A stretch of 64,000 nucleotides of DNA from Ectopseudomonas mendocina (GCF_016008875.1 NZ_JADTQG010000008.1:1-64000); one strand, 5' to 3'. Shown: positions 34,798-44,042, counted from the stretch's first letter. The notes: generated by a model from the letters alone, not told the origin. Numbers and translations: made by a program.

Positions 34798-36543
34798 ATG
34801 TCATACGATTTTGGCTCGCAGTCGCTGGGCATCGGTAATCCGTTTCGGATTGAAGGTGCGATGGTGGCTGTGCGCGGTACGCTGGTCATGCTGCTGGGTG
34901 TGTATTGCCTGTTCCAGGTCGCGGGCCTGGTCGATGCGCGCCGAGAGGTCGAAGGTTGGCTGCATGCCGGCGTCGGTCTGCTGCTACTGGTCTGGGGCCT
35001 GGTAGGGCTTGGTGATGGCCTGCTCAAGGTGTTTCGCTTCTACGTCGGGCGCAACGTGCCTTCCAGCCTGGCGAAGAATCAGGCCGACGGTGAGGCGCGT
35101 CACCTTCTGACCTACACGGCAGAGCAACTGCACGACATGCTCATGGGGCGCAAAAACACCACGTTCAAGGAGCCACAGAGCCTCTTCGCCCGCCTGGTTC
35201 ATACCCTGGTTCCCAAGCTGATCTTCCTGCCGCCCACCTATCGTGGTTTGGCGGAGAACCTGTTGTTCGGCCTGTGCATGACCGTATTCATGCTGCTGAC
35301 CTATGCGCTGGCCTGGTTCGCCGGAGCCAGCGGTCTGGCTCGCCTCAACGGTACGCCGGTCATGGCCTGGCTCGGCTGTCTGTTGACGCTGTATCTGTTC
35401 AAACTGTGGTTCGGCATGCGCAATCCGCTGCAGCACTACAGCCGTGGTGACATGAACATCGGTCTGCCGCGTATCGGCTTTATCATCAGCCTGGCGATCC
35501 TCTTGCCGGTCGCGCTGGTCTACGTGCACAGCCATGTGCGCTCGATCCCCGCCCTGCCGGTGAACCCCACACCGCTGCTGTTGACTGCGCTGTTCCTGGC
35601 ACTGCTGGCCTGTGGCCTGGGATTGTTCATGCTGTTGCAGCGCCTGCGTAGCGTCGACCCGCATACCGAGGTCTCCGAGCACCGCGACAACTGGCAGCGC
35701 AACCTGGTGCCGCGTGAGCTGTTCATTCGCCTAGATGCGCACATTCTTGCCAACCGCCGTTATCAGGAGATCCCCAACCGGGTCTATCTGAAGTTCAACC
35801 CGGAAATGATGGAAGAGGGCGGTCAGGACAAGGGCTCGTTCAAGGGGCGAACGCTGGTCGAAACCCAGCCGGTGGTGCAAACGCTCGAACATACTGCGGC
35901 TTATCGTCTGGTACGTAGCGTCGCCAGTGCTCTGGGCCAACTGCTGCTGGCCGGTAGCGCGCTGTGGCTGGTGACGTTGCTCGACGATCTGGCCAGGGTC
36001 GCCTACCGTCCCGAACAGCTTATGCAGCTGGGCTACCCCTTGCTGTTGTTGCTATTCGGCCTGGTGATCAGCCGCATGAGCAACGTGTTCTGGGCCGAAA
36101 TGCAGTTTCGCTCGCTGTTGCTCGACCTCTCGATCGAAGGCACCTATACCCAGTCCAAGCTTTCCACCGGGCAAAGCATCTACGACAGCACGCGCTCGGA
36201 AAACGTCGTGGTGCGCTCGACCATCACTCCTTGGTTCCTGCTCAGCACCCTGCTGACCAGCACCTTCGTGCGGCCGGGCAGCATGAATCTGGAGCAGTAT
36301 CGTCATGTGCTGTCTTTCGAAAAGAGCGACGACACCTTGGCGGCCATCCTGGGTGAGCTGAATGAATTCTTCGAAAGCCGTGAAGCGATTGCCGGGGTGA
36401 ACGAGGTGGATCTCAAATCGGCCAGCCAGATTTTCCAGATGAACGAGCAAACCCGTGCGCTTCATCAAAACGCTCCGGTTGCACTGGAACGGGAACAGGC
36501 AGCCGGCTTCATCAACCAGGAGACCGATACGCCCGTCAGTTGA
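34798..36543 (+). CDS. Large polytopic inner-membrane protein, unknown function
   Basis: A 581-residue protein with about eight membrane helices. Two lie near the N-terminus (RGTLVMLLGVYCLFQVAGLV and LHAGVGLLLLVWGLVGLGDG), four between residues 160 and 290, and two around 395-460 (QLLLAGSALWLVTLL and LGYPLLLLLFGLVISRMSN). Soluble segments sit at 80-150, 295-390 and 465-581. I recognise no family motif and no ATPase, transporter or enzyme signature. It is the last gene of the cassette that starts with the SH3 lipoprotein. Its start at 34798 is the first ATG that keeps the membrane topology; the ribosome binding site is weak (AAGGGTG). Confidence 0.78.
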   Translation: MSYDFGSQSLGIGNPFRIEGAMVAVRGTLVMLLGVYCLFQVAGLVDARREVEGWLHAGVGLLLLVWGLVGLGDGLLKVFRFYVGRNVPSSLAKNQADGEARHLLTYTAEQLHDMLMGRKNTTFKEPQSLFARLVHTLVPKLIFLPPTYRGLAENLLFGLCMTVFMLLTYALAWFAGASGLARLNGTPVMAWLGCLLTLYLFKLWFGMRNPLQHYSRGDMNIGLPRIGFIISLAILLPVALVYVHSHVRSIPALPVNPTPLLLTALFLALLACGLGLFMLLQRLRSVDPHTEVSEHRDNWQRNLVPRELFIRLDAHILANRRYQEIPNRVYLKFNPEMMEEGGQDKGSFKGRTLVETQPVVQTLEHTAAYRLVRSVASALGQLLLAGSALWLVTLLDDLARVAYRPEQLMQLGYPLLLLLFGLVISRMSNVFWAEMQFRSLLLDLSIEGTYTQSKLSTGQSIYDSTRSENVVVRSTITPWFLLSTLLTSTFVRPGSMNLEQYRHVLSFEKSDDTLAAILGELNEFFESREAIAGVNEVDLKSASQIFQMNEQTRALHQNAPVALEREQAAGFINQETDTPVS

Positions 36544-36622
36544 TGCGGCAACCTGGCAGGTGGCGCGAGCCGCCATCTGCCGTGGCTGCGGCCGCGGCGG
36601 CCACTCTGCTATGCTCGCGGCC

Positions 36623-37141
36623 ATGAAAACCACTCTACCTCTTTCGCTGATCGCCGCCCTCGCGCGCAACCGCGTGATCGGTCGCGACAATCAACTGCCC
36701 TGGCATCTGCCGGCGGACCTCAAGCACTTCAAGGCCATGACGCTGGGCAAGCCCATCATCATGGGGCGCAAGACCTGGGACTCGCTCGGGCGCCCGTTGC
36801 CAGGCCGGCTCAATATTGTGGTCAGCCGTCAGCCTGGGCTGGCGCTGGAAGGCGCCGAGGTGTTCGCCACGCTGGAGGCGGCCATCGAGCGAGCCGATGC
36901 CTGGGCGCGTGCAGAAGATGCTGAGGAGCTGATGCTGATCGGCGGCGCGCAGCTCTACGAATTGGGTCTGGCCCAGGCCGATCGCCTGTACCTGACGCGT
37001 GTGGGGCTCGAACCCGATGGTGACGCTTTCTTCCCCGAAATCGACGAGTCGGCCTGGCGCATGGCGTCCAGCGTCGAGCATCCGGCTTCTGCCGAAACGC
37101 CGTTCTACGCTTTCGAGGTGTGGGAACGGCGCGGCGCATAA
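36623..37141 (+). CDS. folA: Dihydrofolate reductase
   Basis: A 172-residue enzyme that reduces dihydrofolate to tetrahydrofolate with NADPH. The DHFR signatures are complete: IAALARNRVIGRDNQLPWHL with the active-site PWHLPADLKHFK, the NADPH site MGRKTWDSLGRPLPGRLNIV, and ELMLIGGAQLYELGL. It serves the same folate cycle as thyA at 24605. An upstream in-frame ATG at 36611 exists, but 36623 gives the standard N-terminus. It follows the cassette after 79 bases. Confidence 0.96.
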   Translation: MKTTLPLSLIAALARNRVIGRDNQLPWHLPADLKHFKAMTLGKPIIMGRKTWDSLGRPLPGRLNIVVSRQPGLALEGAEVFATLEAAIERADAWARAEDAEELMLIGGAQLYELGLAQADRLYLTRVGLEPDGDAFFPEIDESAWRMASSVEHPASAETPFYAFEVWERRGA

Positions 37142-37248
37142 CGATAACGATCCTTCCGGCCGTCGCTGTCGCCAGCTTCTCCTGCGCGGCGTGACGGCCA
37201 TTGCCTTGCCTGCCGTGACTTCTTTTCGCTTCTGATGCAGGTATTTCG

Positions 37249-37896
37249 ATGACTGAGCAATCCCCCGCCGACGAGCGCCCGAGCGCCGTCGCCGCACTCT
37301 TCGTGCGCCACCCATTGTGGGAGGATGCGTTGGCCTTGCTGTTCGGCACCGCCCTGGTGGCCTTGGGCATCGCCTTCTACGCCCACGCTGGCTTGCTTAC
37401 GGGCGGTACCGTCGGCATCGCATTTCTGGCCAACTACCAGGCCGGCTGGCCGTTCGGGCTGGTGTTCTGCCTGGTCAACCTGCCGTTCTACCTGCTCGGT
37501 ATCTGGCGCATGGGCTGGGGCTTCACCTTGCGTACCGGCTGCGCGGTGCTGCTGGTTTCGCTGCAGGCCGAACTGACGCCGCATTGGGTTGCCTTCGCCC
37601 ATCTCAGCGCGCTCTATGCCGCATTGTTCGGTGGGGCTGCGATGGGCCTGGGGTTGCTCATGCTATTCCGCCATCGCGCCAGCCTGGGCGGGGTGAACAT
37701 TCTCGCCCTGTACATGCAGGAACGCTTCGGTCTGCGCGCGGGCGCCGTGCAAATGGCCATCGACGCGAGCATCGTGCTGGCGGCCATCTTCGTGGTGTCG
37801 CCAGACAAGGTGCTGCTCTCGGTGCTGGGGGCGGTGATGCTCAATCTGGTGCTGGCGATCAATCACCGGGCGGACCGCTACGTCGGTGTCAGTTGA
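37249..37896 (+). CDS. YitT family membrane protein (DUF161)
   Basis: A 215-residue inner-membrane protein with about five or six helices (DALALLFGTALVALGIAFYA, GWPFGLVFCLVNLPFYLLGI, HLSALYAALFGGAAMGLGLL, then two near the C-terminus). The first-helix loop HAGLLTGGTVGIAFL is the recognisable YitT/DUF161 element. Only the membrane part is present; the cytoplasmic DUF2179 domain of longer YitT proteins is missing. Function is not established. It ends before a strong shared terminator and is convergent with gloA. Confidence 0.85.
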   Translation: MTEQSPADERPSAVAALFVRHPLWEDALALLFGTALVALGIAFYAHAGLLTGGTVGIAFLANYQAGWPFGLVFCLVNLPFYLLGIWRMGWGFTLRTGCAVLLVSLQAELTPHWVAFAHLSALYAALFGGAAMGLGLLMLFRHRASLGGVNILALYMQERFGLRAGAVQMAIDASIVLAAIFVVSPDKVLLSVLGAVMLNLVLAINHRADRYVGVS

Positions 37897-37909
37897 TCCC
37901 TGCAACGAA

Positions 37910-37946
37910 CGAGGGGCTGCCTCGCTGGAGCAGCCCCTCGTCGGTT
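37910..37946. terminator. Rho-independent terminator between yitT-like gene and gloA
   Basis: CGAGGGGCTGC and GCAGCCCCTCG pair with a 9-base loop, followed by TCGGTTTTC on the plus strand. It lies between convergent genes and may also serve gloA. Confidence 0.85.
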
Positions 37947-37962
37947 TTCGCGGAGGCGAAAA

Positions 37963-38490
37963 TCAGATCACTTCGGTGAACTGGATGATCTCGACCCAGT
38001 AGCCGTCCGGGTCCTTGATGAAGGCGATGTCGCGCATGCGACCGTCGGTCAGGCGCTTCTGGAAGTCCACACCCAGATCTTCGAAGCGCTGGCAGGCGGC
38101 CTTGATGTCCGGCACCGATACACACAGATGGCCGAAACCGCGCGGGTCGCTGTTGCCGCTGTGGTAGGAGAGTTCCGGGTCCTTCTCGGTGCCGTAGTTG
38201 TAGGTCAGCTCCAGCACGCCGGGGATGGATTTGCGCCACTGGTGGCGGGCTTTCGGGTCAGTCGGGATCTGCGACTTGTCATTGATCAGTGCGAGGAAGT
38301 ACAGGCTGAATTCGGCATCCGGGAAATCCTTCTTCTCCAGCAGGGTGAAGCCCAGCACGCGGGTATAGAAGTCCAGGGATTTCTGCAGATCCTTCACGCG
38401 GATCATGGTGTGGTTGTAGACGAAGTCGGCGGTGGCGACGTCGGGCTTGGCGGTCACGCCGGCAATGGCGTTGAGCTCGTCGAGGGTCAT
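37963..38490 (-). CDS. gloA: Lactoylglutathione lyase (glyoxalase I)
   Basis: A 175-residue glyoxalase I that converts the methylglyoxal-glutathione hemithioacetal to S-lactoylglutathione. The four metal ligands are seen as His in YNHTMIRVKD, Glu in LELTYNYG, His in GFGHLCVSV and Glu in YWVEIIQF. The long form with KSLDFYTRVLGFTLLEKKDF is typical of the larger Pseudomonas enzymes. The start at 38490 follows TGGAGGCCCC; the open frame upstream is non-coding. Confidence 0.95.
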   Translation of the reverse strand: MTLDELNAIAGVTAKPDVATADFVYNHTMIRVKDLQKSLDFYTRVLGFTLLEKKDFPDAEFSLYFLALINDKSQIPTDPKARHQWRKSIPGVLELTYNYGTEKDPELSYHSGNSDPRGFGHLCVSVPDIKAACQRFEDLGVDFQKRLTDGRMRDIAFIKDPDGYWVEIIQFTEVI

Positions 38491-38623
38491 GGGGCCTCCA
38501 TCAGGCGGTGATTGGGCGAGTCGGCAAGTTGAATCGACATAAATGGCTGCGTGGCAGGCGTTTTTCAAGGCTGGCGCGGCAGGCCGCCTGGATGGGCTGC
38601 CCTCGAATGGTATCTGGGTAGCT

Positions 38624-38693
38624 GTAGGAGCGAATTTATTCGCGATTAGCGCGCGCGGAGCATCGGATGGATCGCGAATAAATTCGCTCCTAC
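38624..38693. repeat. Hairpin repeat, GTAGGAGCGAATTTATTCGCGA family
   Basis: The 22-base left arm is matched by TCGCGAATAAATTCGCTCCTAC at the right. It lies between gloA and the phosphodiesterase gene. Confidence 0.75.
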
Positions 38694-38727
38694 AAGGGGC
38701 TGCGTTCCAGAGGTAAGGGACGCAGGC

Positions 38728-39186
38728 TCAGACGTTCAGCGTGATCAGCTCGGCCCTAAATTGGTCGCCTTCGATATGCAGGATGCCCACGCCGATGGGC
38801 AACTTGAAGCGCCGCGGTCCGGCGCTACCGGGGTTGAGGAAGAGCACGCCGTCGCGCTCTTCCTGCAGCGGCTTGTGCGAATGCCCGGTGATCACCACGT
38901 CGATGCCTTCCACCTTGGGGTCGATGGCCAGCTGCTTGAGGTCGTGCAGCACATACAGCCTGATGGCGCCGAAGCTCAGGGTCAGGTGCTCGGCAATGCC
39001 ATCGGCCCAGTCGTCCTGGTCGTTGTTGCCGCGCACCACCGAAAGCGGCGCGATGCGCTCCAGTTCGGCGAGGATATGCGGCCCACCGATATCCCCGGCA
39101 TGGATCAGATGATCCACGCCCCGCAGCGCCGCTAGCGCCTGGGGCCGCAGCAAGCCGTGGGTGTCGGCGATCAGGCCGATCTGCAT
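38728..39186 (-). CDS. Metallophosphoesterase, YfcE/MJ0936 type
   Basis: A 152-residue calcineurin-like phosphodiesterase. The binuclear metal motifs appear in order: IADTHGLL, HAGDIGG, RGNNDQDD, LHDL and TGHSHKP. Relatives hydrolyse phosphodiesters such as bis-p-nitrophenyl phosphate or cyclic nucleotides in vitro; the physiological substrate is not known. The ATG at 39186 has GGAGG 5 bases upstream; a GTG two codons earlier is less likely. It stands alone between repeat-rich gaps. Confidence 0.88.
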   Translation of the reverse strand: MQIGLIADTHGLLRPQALAALRGVDHLIHAGDIGGPHILAELERIAPLSVVRGNNDQDDWADGIAEHLTLSFGAIRLYVLHDLKQLAIDPKVEGIDVVITGHSHKPLQEERDGVLFLNPGSAGPRRFKLPIGVGILHIEGDQFRAELITLNV

Positions 39187-39354
39187 GTTCACCTCCAGTG
39201 CATTACGTAGGCGACAGCATGCGGGCGATCACGGTCGGATGCAAAGCCTGCGGCCAGGATAAGCCCGGTAGTGGGGCTGGTATCAGTCAGCAACTATTTC
39301 TGGTGCGCCGCCAGCCATTAGGCATTTGGAGCGGAAAAGCTTCGCGGACAAGTC

Positions 39355-39570
39355 CGCTCCCACGAGCAATGCTGTTCACTTAAGGTTGTACGCGCTTGGC
39401 TCCACTCTCCCATTTATGGGAGAGGGGCTGGGGGAGAGGGCTGAAAATTCCGCAAGACTGCCAGTTTCCCCCTCTCCGAACGCGGCCCGCCCTAACCCTC
39501 TCCCCAAAGGGGCGAGGGGACTAATCGCCTCCGACCACTTCTTGTGTGAACAGCATTACGCTCCCACGAG
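39355..39570. mobile_element. Putative miniature element with 12-bp terminal inverted repeats and 12-bp flanking direct repeats
   Basis: AATGCTGTTCAC at 39368-39379 and its exact reverse complement GTGAACAGCATT at 39546-39557 bound a 190-base segment. Outside them the direct repeats CGCTCCCACGAG occur at 39355-39366 and 39559-39570, one base away on each side. Inside are CTCTCCC/GGGAGAG and CCCTCTCCCC/GGGGCGAGGG hairpins. No open frame of note. This fills much of the 532-base gap 39187-39718; the rest holds GTGGGAGCGGACTTG repeat pieces. Confidence 0.55.
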
Positions 39571-39641
39571 TGCCACTGAGACCCTGTGGGAGCGGACTTG
39601 GCCGCGAAAAAAACGAGCAGCGCTCGCTACTGTTCGGTCAA

Positions 39642-39680
39642 TAAAAAACGCCGCGAACCTGCAAAGCAGTCGCGGCGGTT
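39642..39680 (-). terminator. Rho-independent terminator of ilvD
   Basis: On the minus strand CGCCGCGA pairs with TCGCGGCG around a 13-base loop and runs into TTTTTTA. It lies 39 bases beyond the ilvD stop. Confidence 0.85.
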
Positions 39681-39718
39681 TTCTTAGCAGACTGGCCCTA
39701 GGTTGCAGGCCGGCAGGC

Positions 39719-41557
39719 TTAGCCGTCGAGCATCGCCTTGTCACGCACCGCGCCCTTGTCGGCGCTGGTGGCAAGCAGGGCGTAGGCCTTGAGTGCCGTG
39801 GTCACCTTGCGGGTGCGCGGCGCTGCCGGCTTCCAGCCTTTTTTGTCCTGTTCGGCGCGGCGGGCGGCCAGTTCTTCATCGCCGACCAGCAGGTTGATGC
39901 TGCGGTTGGGGATGTCGATGAGGATCTTGTCGCCGTCATTGACCAGGCCGATGGCGCCGCCCGCGGCGGCTTCCGGCGAGGCGTGGCCGATGGACAGGCC
40001 GCTGGTGCCGCCGGAGAAACGGCCATCGGTGAGCAGGGCGCAGGCCTTGCCCAGGCCCTTGGACTTCAGGTAGCTGGTCGGATAGAGCATTTCCTGCATG
40101 CCCGGGCCACCTTTCGGGCCTTCGTAACGGATGATGACGATGTCACCTTCCTTCACTTCGTCGGCGAGGATGCCTTTTACGGCGCTATCCTGGCTCTCGA
40201 ATACCTTGGCGGTGCCTTCGAACACGTGGATGGACTCGTCGACGCCGGCGGTCTTCACCACGCAGCCGTCGAGGGCGATGTTGCCGTACAGCACCGCCAG
40301 GCCGCCTTCCTGCGAATAGGCATGCTCGACGCTGCGGATGCAGCCTTCGGCGCGGTCGTCGTCCAGGCTCGGCCAGCGGGTGCTCTGGCTGAACGCGGTC
40401 TGGGTCGGGATGCCGGCAGGGCCAGCCTTGAAGAAGTGGTGTACCGCTTCGTCCTGAGTCTGGGTGATGTCCCACTGAGCGATGGCTTCGGCCATGTTGG
40501 GGCTATGTACGGTGTGCACGTCGGTGTGCAGCAGGCCGCCACGGGCCAGTTCGCCGAGAATGGAGAAGATGCCACCGGCGCGGTGTACGTCTTCCATGTG
40601 GTACTTCTGGATGTTCGGCGCCACCTTGCACAGCTGCGGCACCTTGCGCGACAGGCGATCGATGTCGCGCAGGTCGAAGGCGACCTCGCCTTCCTGGGCC
40701 GCGGCCAGCAGGTGGAGGATGGTGTTGGTCGAGCCGCCCATGGCGATGTCGAGCATCATGGCGTTCTCGAACGCCTTGAAGTTGGCGATGTTGCGCGGCA
40801 GCACAGACTCGTCGCCTTCGCCGTAGTAGCGCTGGCACAGCTCGACAGCCAGGCGACCGGCGCGCAGGAACAGCTGCTCGCGGTCGCTGTGGGTGGCCAG
40901 GGTGGAGCCGTTGCCCGGCAGAGACAGGCCCAGGGCTTCGGTCAGGCAGTTCATCGAGTTGGCGGTGAACATGCCGGAGCAGCTGCCGCAGGTCGGGCAG
41001 GCGCTGCGCTCGTATTCGGCGACCTTCTCGTCGGACGCGGTCGAGTCGGCGGCGATGACCATGGCGTCGACCAGGTCCAGGCCGTGGTTGGCCAGCTTGG
41101 TCTTGCCGGCTTCCATCGGCCCGCCGGAGACGAAGACCACCGGGATGTTCAGGCGCAGCGCAGCCATCAGCATGCCGGGGGTGATCTTGTCGCAGTTGGA
41201 AATGCAGACGATGGCGTCGGCACAGTGGGCGTTGACCATGTACTCGACGGAGTCGGCGATGATCTCGCGGCTCGGCAGCGAATAGAGCATGCCGTCGTGG
41301 CCCATGGCGATGCCGTCGTCGACGGCGATGGTGTTGAATTCCTTGGCCACGCCGCCGTGCTTCTCGATCTCGCGGGCGACCAGCTGGCCCAGGTCCTTCA
41401 GGTGCACGTGGCCGGGCACGAACTGGGTGAAGGAGTTGGCGATGGCGATGATCGGTTTCTTGAAGTCTTCGTCCTTCATCCCGGTGGCGCGCCACAGGGC
41501 ACGGGCGCCGGCCATGTTGCGGCCGTGGGTAGAGGTCTTCGAGCGGTAATCGGGCAT
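39719..41557 (-). CDS. ilvD: Dihydroxy-acid dehydratase
   Basis: A 612-residue iron-sulfur enzyme that dehydrates dihydroxy acids to 2-keto acids in valine and isoleucine synthesis. Cluster cysteines lie in [20 protein letters not shown] and [17 protein letters not shown], and the C-terminal [20 protein letters not shown] is an ILVD/EDD signature. The length matches proteobacterial IlvD (about 612-616). With ilvA (15969) it belongs to the same pathway but is regulated separately. It is followed by a terminator and not linked to the ABC genes upstream. Confidence 0.97.
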   Translation of the reverse strand: MPDYRSKTSTHGRNMAGARALWRATGMKDEDFKKPIIAIANSFTQFVPGHVHLKDLGQLVAREIEKHGGVAKEFNTIAVDDGIAMGHDGMLYSLPSREIIADSVEYMVNAHCADAIVCISNCDKITPGMLMAALRLNIPVVFVSGGPMEAGKTKLANHGLDLVDAMVIAADSTASDEKVAEYERSACPTCGSCSGMFTANSMNCLTEALGLSLPGNGSTLATHSDREQLFLRAGRLAVELCQRYYGEGDESVLPRNIANFKAFENAMMLDIAMGGSTNTILHLLAAAQEGEVAFDLRDIDRLSRKVPQLCKVAPNIQKYHMEDVHRAGGIFSILGELARGGLLHTDVHTVHSPNMAEAIAQWDITQTQDEAVHHFFKAGPAGIPTQTAFSQSTRWPSLDDDRAEGCIRSVEHAYSQEGGLAVLYGNIALDGCVVKTAGVDESIHVFEGTAKVFESQDSAVKGILADEVKEGDIVIIRYEGPKGGPGMQEMLYPTSYLKSKGLGKACALLTDGRFSGGTSGLSIGHASPEAAAGGAIGLVNDGDKILIDIPNRSINLLVGDEELAARRAEQDKKGWKPAAPRTRKVTTALKAYALLATSADKGAVRDKAMLDG

Positions 41558-41720
41558 GACGATGATCCTGCGGCTAATTCGGTTGTGTGTGCGGTGAGCG
41601 TCGTCGAGCGGCAGATCGCCGCGGTGTCAGGAGGCTGCATGACGAAACGGGATCACCGTTCGTACGGCCGGGGCTCACGGGCCCGCCGGAGGATTTCTGG
41701 CGAGGAATGCTGGGATTCTA

Positions 41721-41738
41721 CGCCCGCCAAGGCGGGCG
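41721..41738. terminator. Perfect 8-bp hairpin between the ABC operon and ilvD
   Basis: CGCCCGCC-AA-GGCGGGCG lies 39 bases beyond the last permease stop. There is no T run, so termination is uncertain. Confidence 0.4.
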
Positions 41739-41776
41739 GGGGAAGGCTGATGGTCGCTTGCGCCAGTCGCTGTCGC

Positions 41777-42631
41777 TCAGTGCGGTAGCTCGATCCCACG
41801 CATGCGTTCGGCGCGGCGGCGCAGCAGTTCGAGGGTCACCAGCAGGGCGATGGATACCAGGATCAGCAGGGTGGCAATGGCCAGGATGCTCGGATTGATC
41901 TGCTCGCGCAGGCCCGAGAACATCTGCCGCGGGATGGTGCGCTGCTGAGGGCCGGCCATGAACAGGATCACCACCACTTCATCGAACGAGGTGATGAAGG
42001 CGAACAGTGCGCCGGAAATCACCCCGGGTCGGATCAGCGGCATGATCACGTCGAAGAACACCCGGATCGGCGTGGCGCCGAGGTTCAGCGCGGCGCGCGC
42101 CAGGCTGTAGTCGAAGCCGGTCAGCGTTGCGGTGACGGTAATGATGACGAAGGGCGTGCCCAGCGCGGCGTGCGCCAGGATCACCCCGAGGTAGCCACCG
42201 GCGAGGCCCAGGTTGGAGTAGAAGAAGAACATGCCGGCGGCGGTGATGATCAGTGGCACGATCATCGGTGACAGCAGCAGGGCGGTGATGAAGCGGCGAA
42301 ACGGCATCTCGTCGCGCGCCAGGCCTACGGCGGCGCAGGTGCCCAGAATCGTGGCGAGGATGGTGGAAAGGATGCCGATGAAGAAGCTGTTCTTGATCGC
42401 CAGAATCCACTTCGGGTCGTCGAGGATTTCCCGGTACCAGCGCAGCGAGTAGGCGTCCGGGTCCAGCGTGAGCATGCCTTCGGTGAAACTGAAGAACGGC
42501 TCGGCGTTGAACGACAGCGGCACGATCACCAGGATCGGCAGAATCAGGAACAGCAACACCAGCCAGGAGCTGGCCTTGAGCAGCCAGTGGCCGAGGTGGT
42601 GCCAAAAGCCATAGTAAGCGGGGATCTTCAT
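41777..42631 (-). CDS. ABC transporter permease, PotC/YdcV-like
   Basis: A 284-residue binding-protein-dependent permease with six helices. The EAA loop that contacts the ATPase reads YSLARAALNLGATPIRVFFD. N-terminal (WLVLLFLILPILVIVPLSF) and C-terminal (ILVSIALLVTLELL) hydrophobic segments bracket it. It is the last gene of an importer unit whose other parts are the ATPase (45230), binding protein (44121) and first permease (42765). Polyamine, GABA or delta-aminovalerate transport is typical for this family; the substrate is not determined by sequence. Confidence 0.9.
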   Translation of the reverse strand: MKIPAYYGFWHHLGHWLLKASSWLVLLFLILPILVIVPLSFNAEPFFSFTEGMLTLDPDAYSLRWYREILDDPKWILAIKNSFFIGILSTILATILGTCAAVGLARDEMPFRRFITALLLSPMIVPLIITAAGMFFFYSNLGLAGGYLGVILAHAALGTPFVIITVTATLTGFDYSLARAALNLGATPIRVFFDVIMPLIRPGVISGALFAFITSFDEVVVILFMAGPQQRTIPRQMFSGLREQINPSILAIATLLILVSIALLVTLELLRRRAERMRGIELPH

Positions 42632-42670
42632 GGCGCCGTGCCCGGGGTGAGGTGACGGCTGCTGCCGCCT

Positions 42671-42735
42671 GTAGCCCGGACGCAGTCCGGGAACGAAGAG
42701 GTGACGGGTTTCCCGGATTGCATCCGGACTACGCC
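42671..42735. repeat. GTAGCCCGGA-type repeat pair between the two permease genes
   Basis: GTAGCCCGGACGCAGTCCGGG and CCCGGATTGCATCCGGACTAC form two hairpins head to head. Related pairs occur at 52782, 60417 and 61627. Confidence 0.7.
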
Positions 42736-42764
42736 GTGTTGCTGCGATGCTGATAAGGCCATGC

Positions 42765-44000
42765 TCATCCCAACTTGATATTGCTGGCGCCGACGAAACG
42801 GTCGTACACCCAGTACAGCAGCAGGATCAGCCCGAGCAGCAGCGAGCCCAGCGCGGCGGCCAGCTCCCAGTTGTTCGAACGCTGCATGTGGAAGGCGATG
42901 ATGTTGCTGATCATCTGCCCGTCGGTGCCGCCGACCAGCGCCGGGGTGATGTAGTAGCCCACCGAGATGATGAACACCAGCAACGCCCCGGCGCTGAGGC
43001 CTGGCAAGGTCATCGGGAAGTAGATGCGGGCGAACGCCGGTATCGGTTTGTCGCCCAGGCTGAGCGCGGCGCGCATGTAGCTGGGGTCGATGCCGCGCAT
43101 CACGCTGTACAGCGGCAGGATCATGAACGGCAGCAGGATGTGGGTCATCGCCACCACGGTGGCGAATGAGGTGTAGAGCATCTCGAAGGGCTGACTGATC
43201 AGGCCGACACCCATGAGGAAGGAGTTGATCACGCCGTTGGTTTGCAGCAGGGCGATCCACGAGGTGGTGCGCACCAGCAGCGAGGTCCAGAACGGCAGCA
43301 GCACCAGCACCAGCAGCAGGTTGGCGCGGTTTGATGGCAGGCCGGCGAGGTAGTAGGCCAGCGGGTAGCCGAGCAGGGCGCAGAGCAGGGTGATGACCAG
43401 CGCCATGTTCAGCGTCTTGGAATACAGCTGCAGGTAGATCTGCGTGTCCTGGCGCACCTGGATGCCTTCGTCGGGGTGCAGCTCGAGATCCAGTGCGGTC
43501 AGGTAGTAGTCGTAGGTGTAGACCTTGCCGGCACGTTCGATGGCGTACCACAGCTCGGGCTTGCTCCAGTTGCGATGGGCGTCGAGCAGGGTTTGCACGC
43601 CCTGGGTCTGCAGCGCTTGTGCATCCAGACGGCCGATGCGCCGTGCAGTGGATTTGACCACGCTGGACATGCCCGTGTAGGCGCGGTTGAACTCCTCGGA
43701 CAGCTTGCCGGACAGGCGCTGTTCGTTGAGCCCATGCAGTTCCGTGACGAAGACCTGCAAGGTTGCCTCGTCCGGCATCTGCCGGTGATCGTCCCAGCGT
43801 TCGAGTTCGGCCAGGGTCAGGGGAATCAGCTCGGCCACGGTCGGGTGATACACGCTGCGCCACAGCATGGTGCCGATCGGGGCAACGAAGGTGACGAGGA
43901 TGAACAGCAGCAGCGGCACCACGAACAGGAAGGCGGCGACGCGCTTCTTGCGACGGGCGCTGGCAGCTTGGCTGGCTTCGTGGGTGGTCAGGGATGACAA
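42765..44000 (-). CDS. ABC transporter permease, PotB-like, with large periplasmic insert
   Basis: A 411-residue permease, about 120 residues longer than PotB. After helix 1 (FLFVVPLLLFILVTFVAPIG) an insert of about 150 residues (about 50-200) rich in charged helices faces the periplasm. The conserved core then follows: LNMALVITLLCALLGYPLAY and the EAA loop YMRAALSLGDKPIPAFARIY. Such inserts are known in a subset of polyamine and amino-acid importers and may touch the binding protein. The start codon lies 120 bases past the binding-protein stop, with a hairpin repeat between. Confidence 0.9.
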   Translation of the reverse strand: MSSLTTHEASQAASARRKKRVAAFLFVVPLLLFILVTFVAPIGTMLWRSVYHPTVAELIPLTLAELERWDDHRQMPDEATLQVFVTELHGLNEQRLSGKLSEEFNRAYTGMSSVVKSTARRIGRLDAQALQTQGVQTLLDAHRNWSKPELWYAIERAGKVYTYDYYLTALDLELHPDEGIQVRQDTQIYLQLYSKTLNMALVITLLCALLGYPLAYYLAGLPSNRANLLLVLVLLPFWTSLLVRTTSWIALLQTNGVINSFLMGVGLISQPFEMLYTSFATVVAMTHILLPFMILPLYSVMRGIDPSYMRAALSLGDKPIPAFARIYFPMTLPGLSAGALLVFIISVGYYITPALVGGTDGQMISNIIAFHMQRSNNWELAAALGSLLLGLILLLYWVYDRFVGASNIKLG

Positions 44001-44042
44001 GGCGTTACTCCGATGGATTCAGCCCAACTGTTCCCCCGGCTC

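Noticed and set aside
30874..36543. Reading the four-gene cassette as a phage-defence or toxin system
   Set aside because: No nuclease, NTPase, toxin or immunity motif is visible; signal peptides, a lipobox and membrane helices point to the envelope.
39719..41557. Including ilvD in the ABC importer operon
   Set aside because: The 219-base gap with a hairpin and its own start region separate them, and the functions are unrelated.
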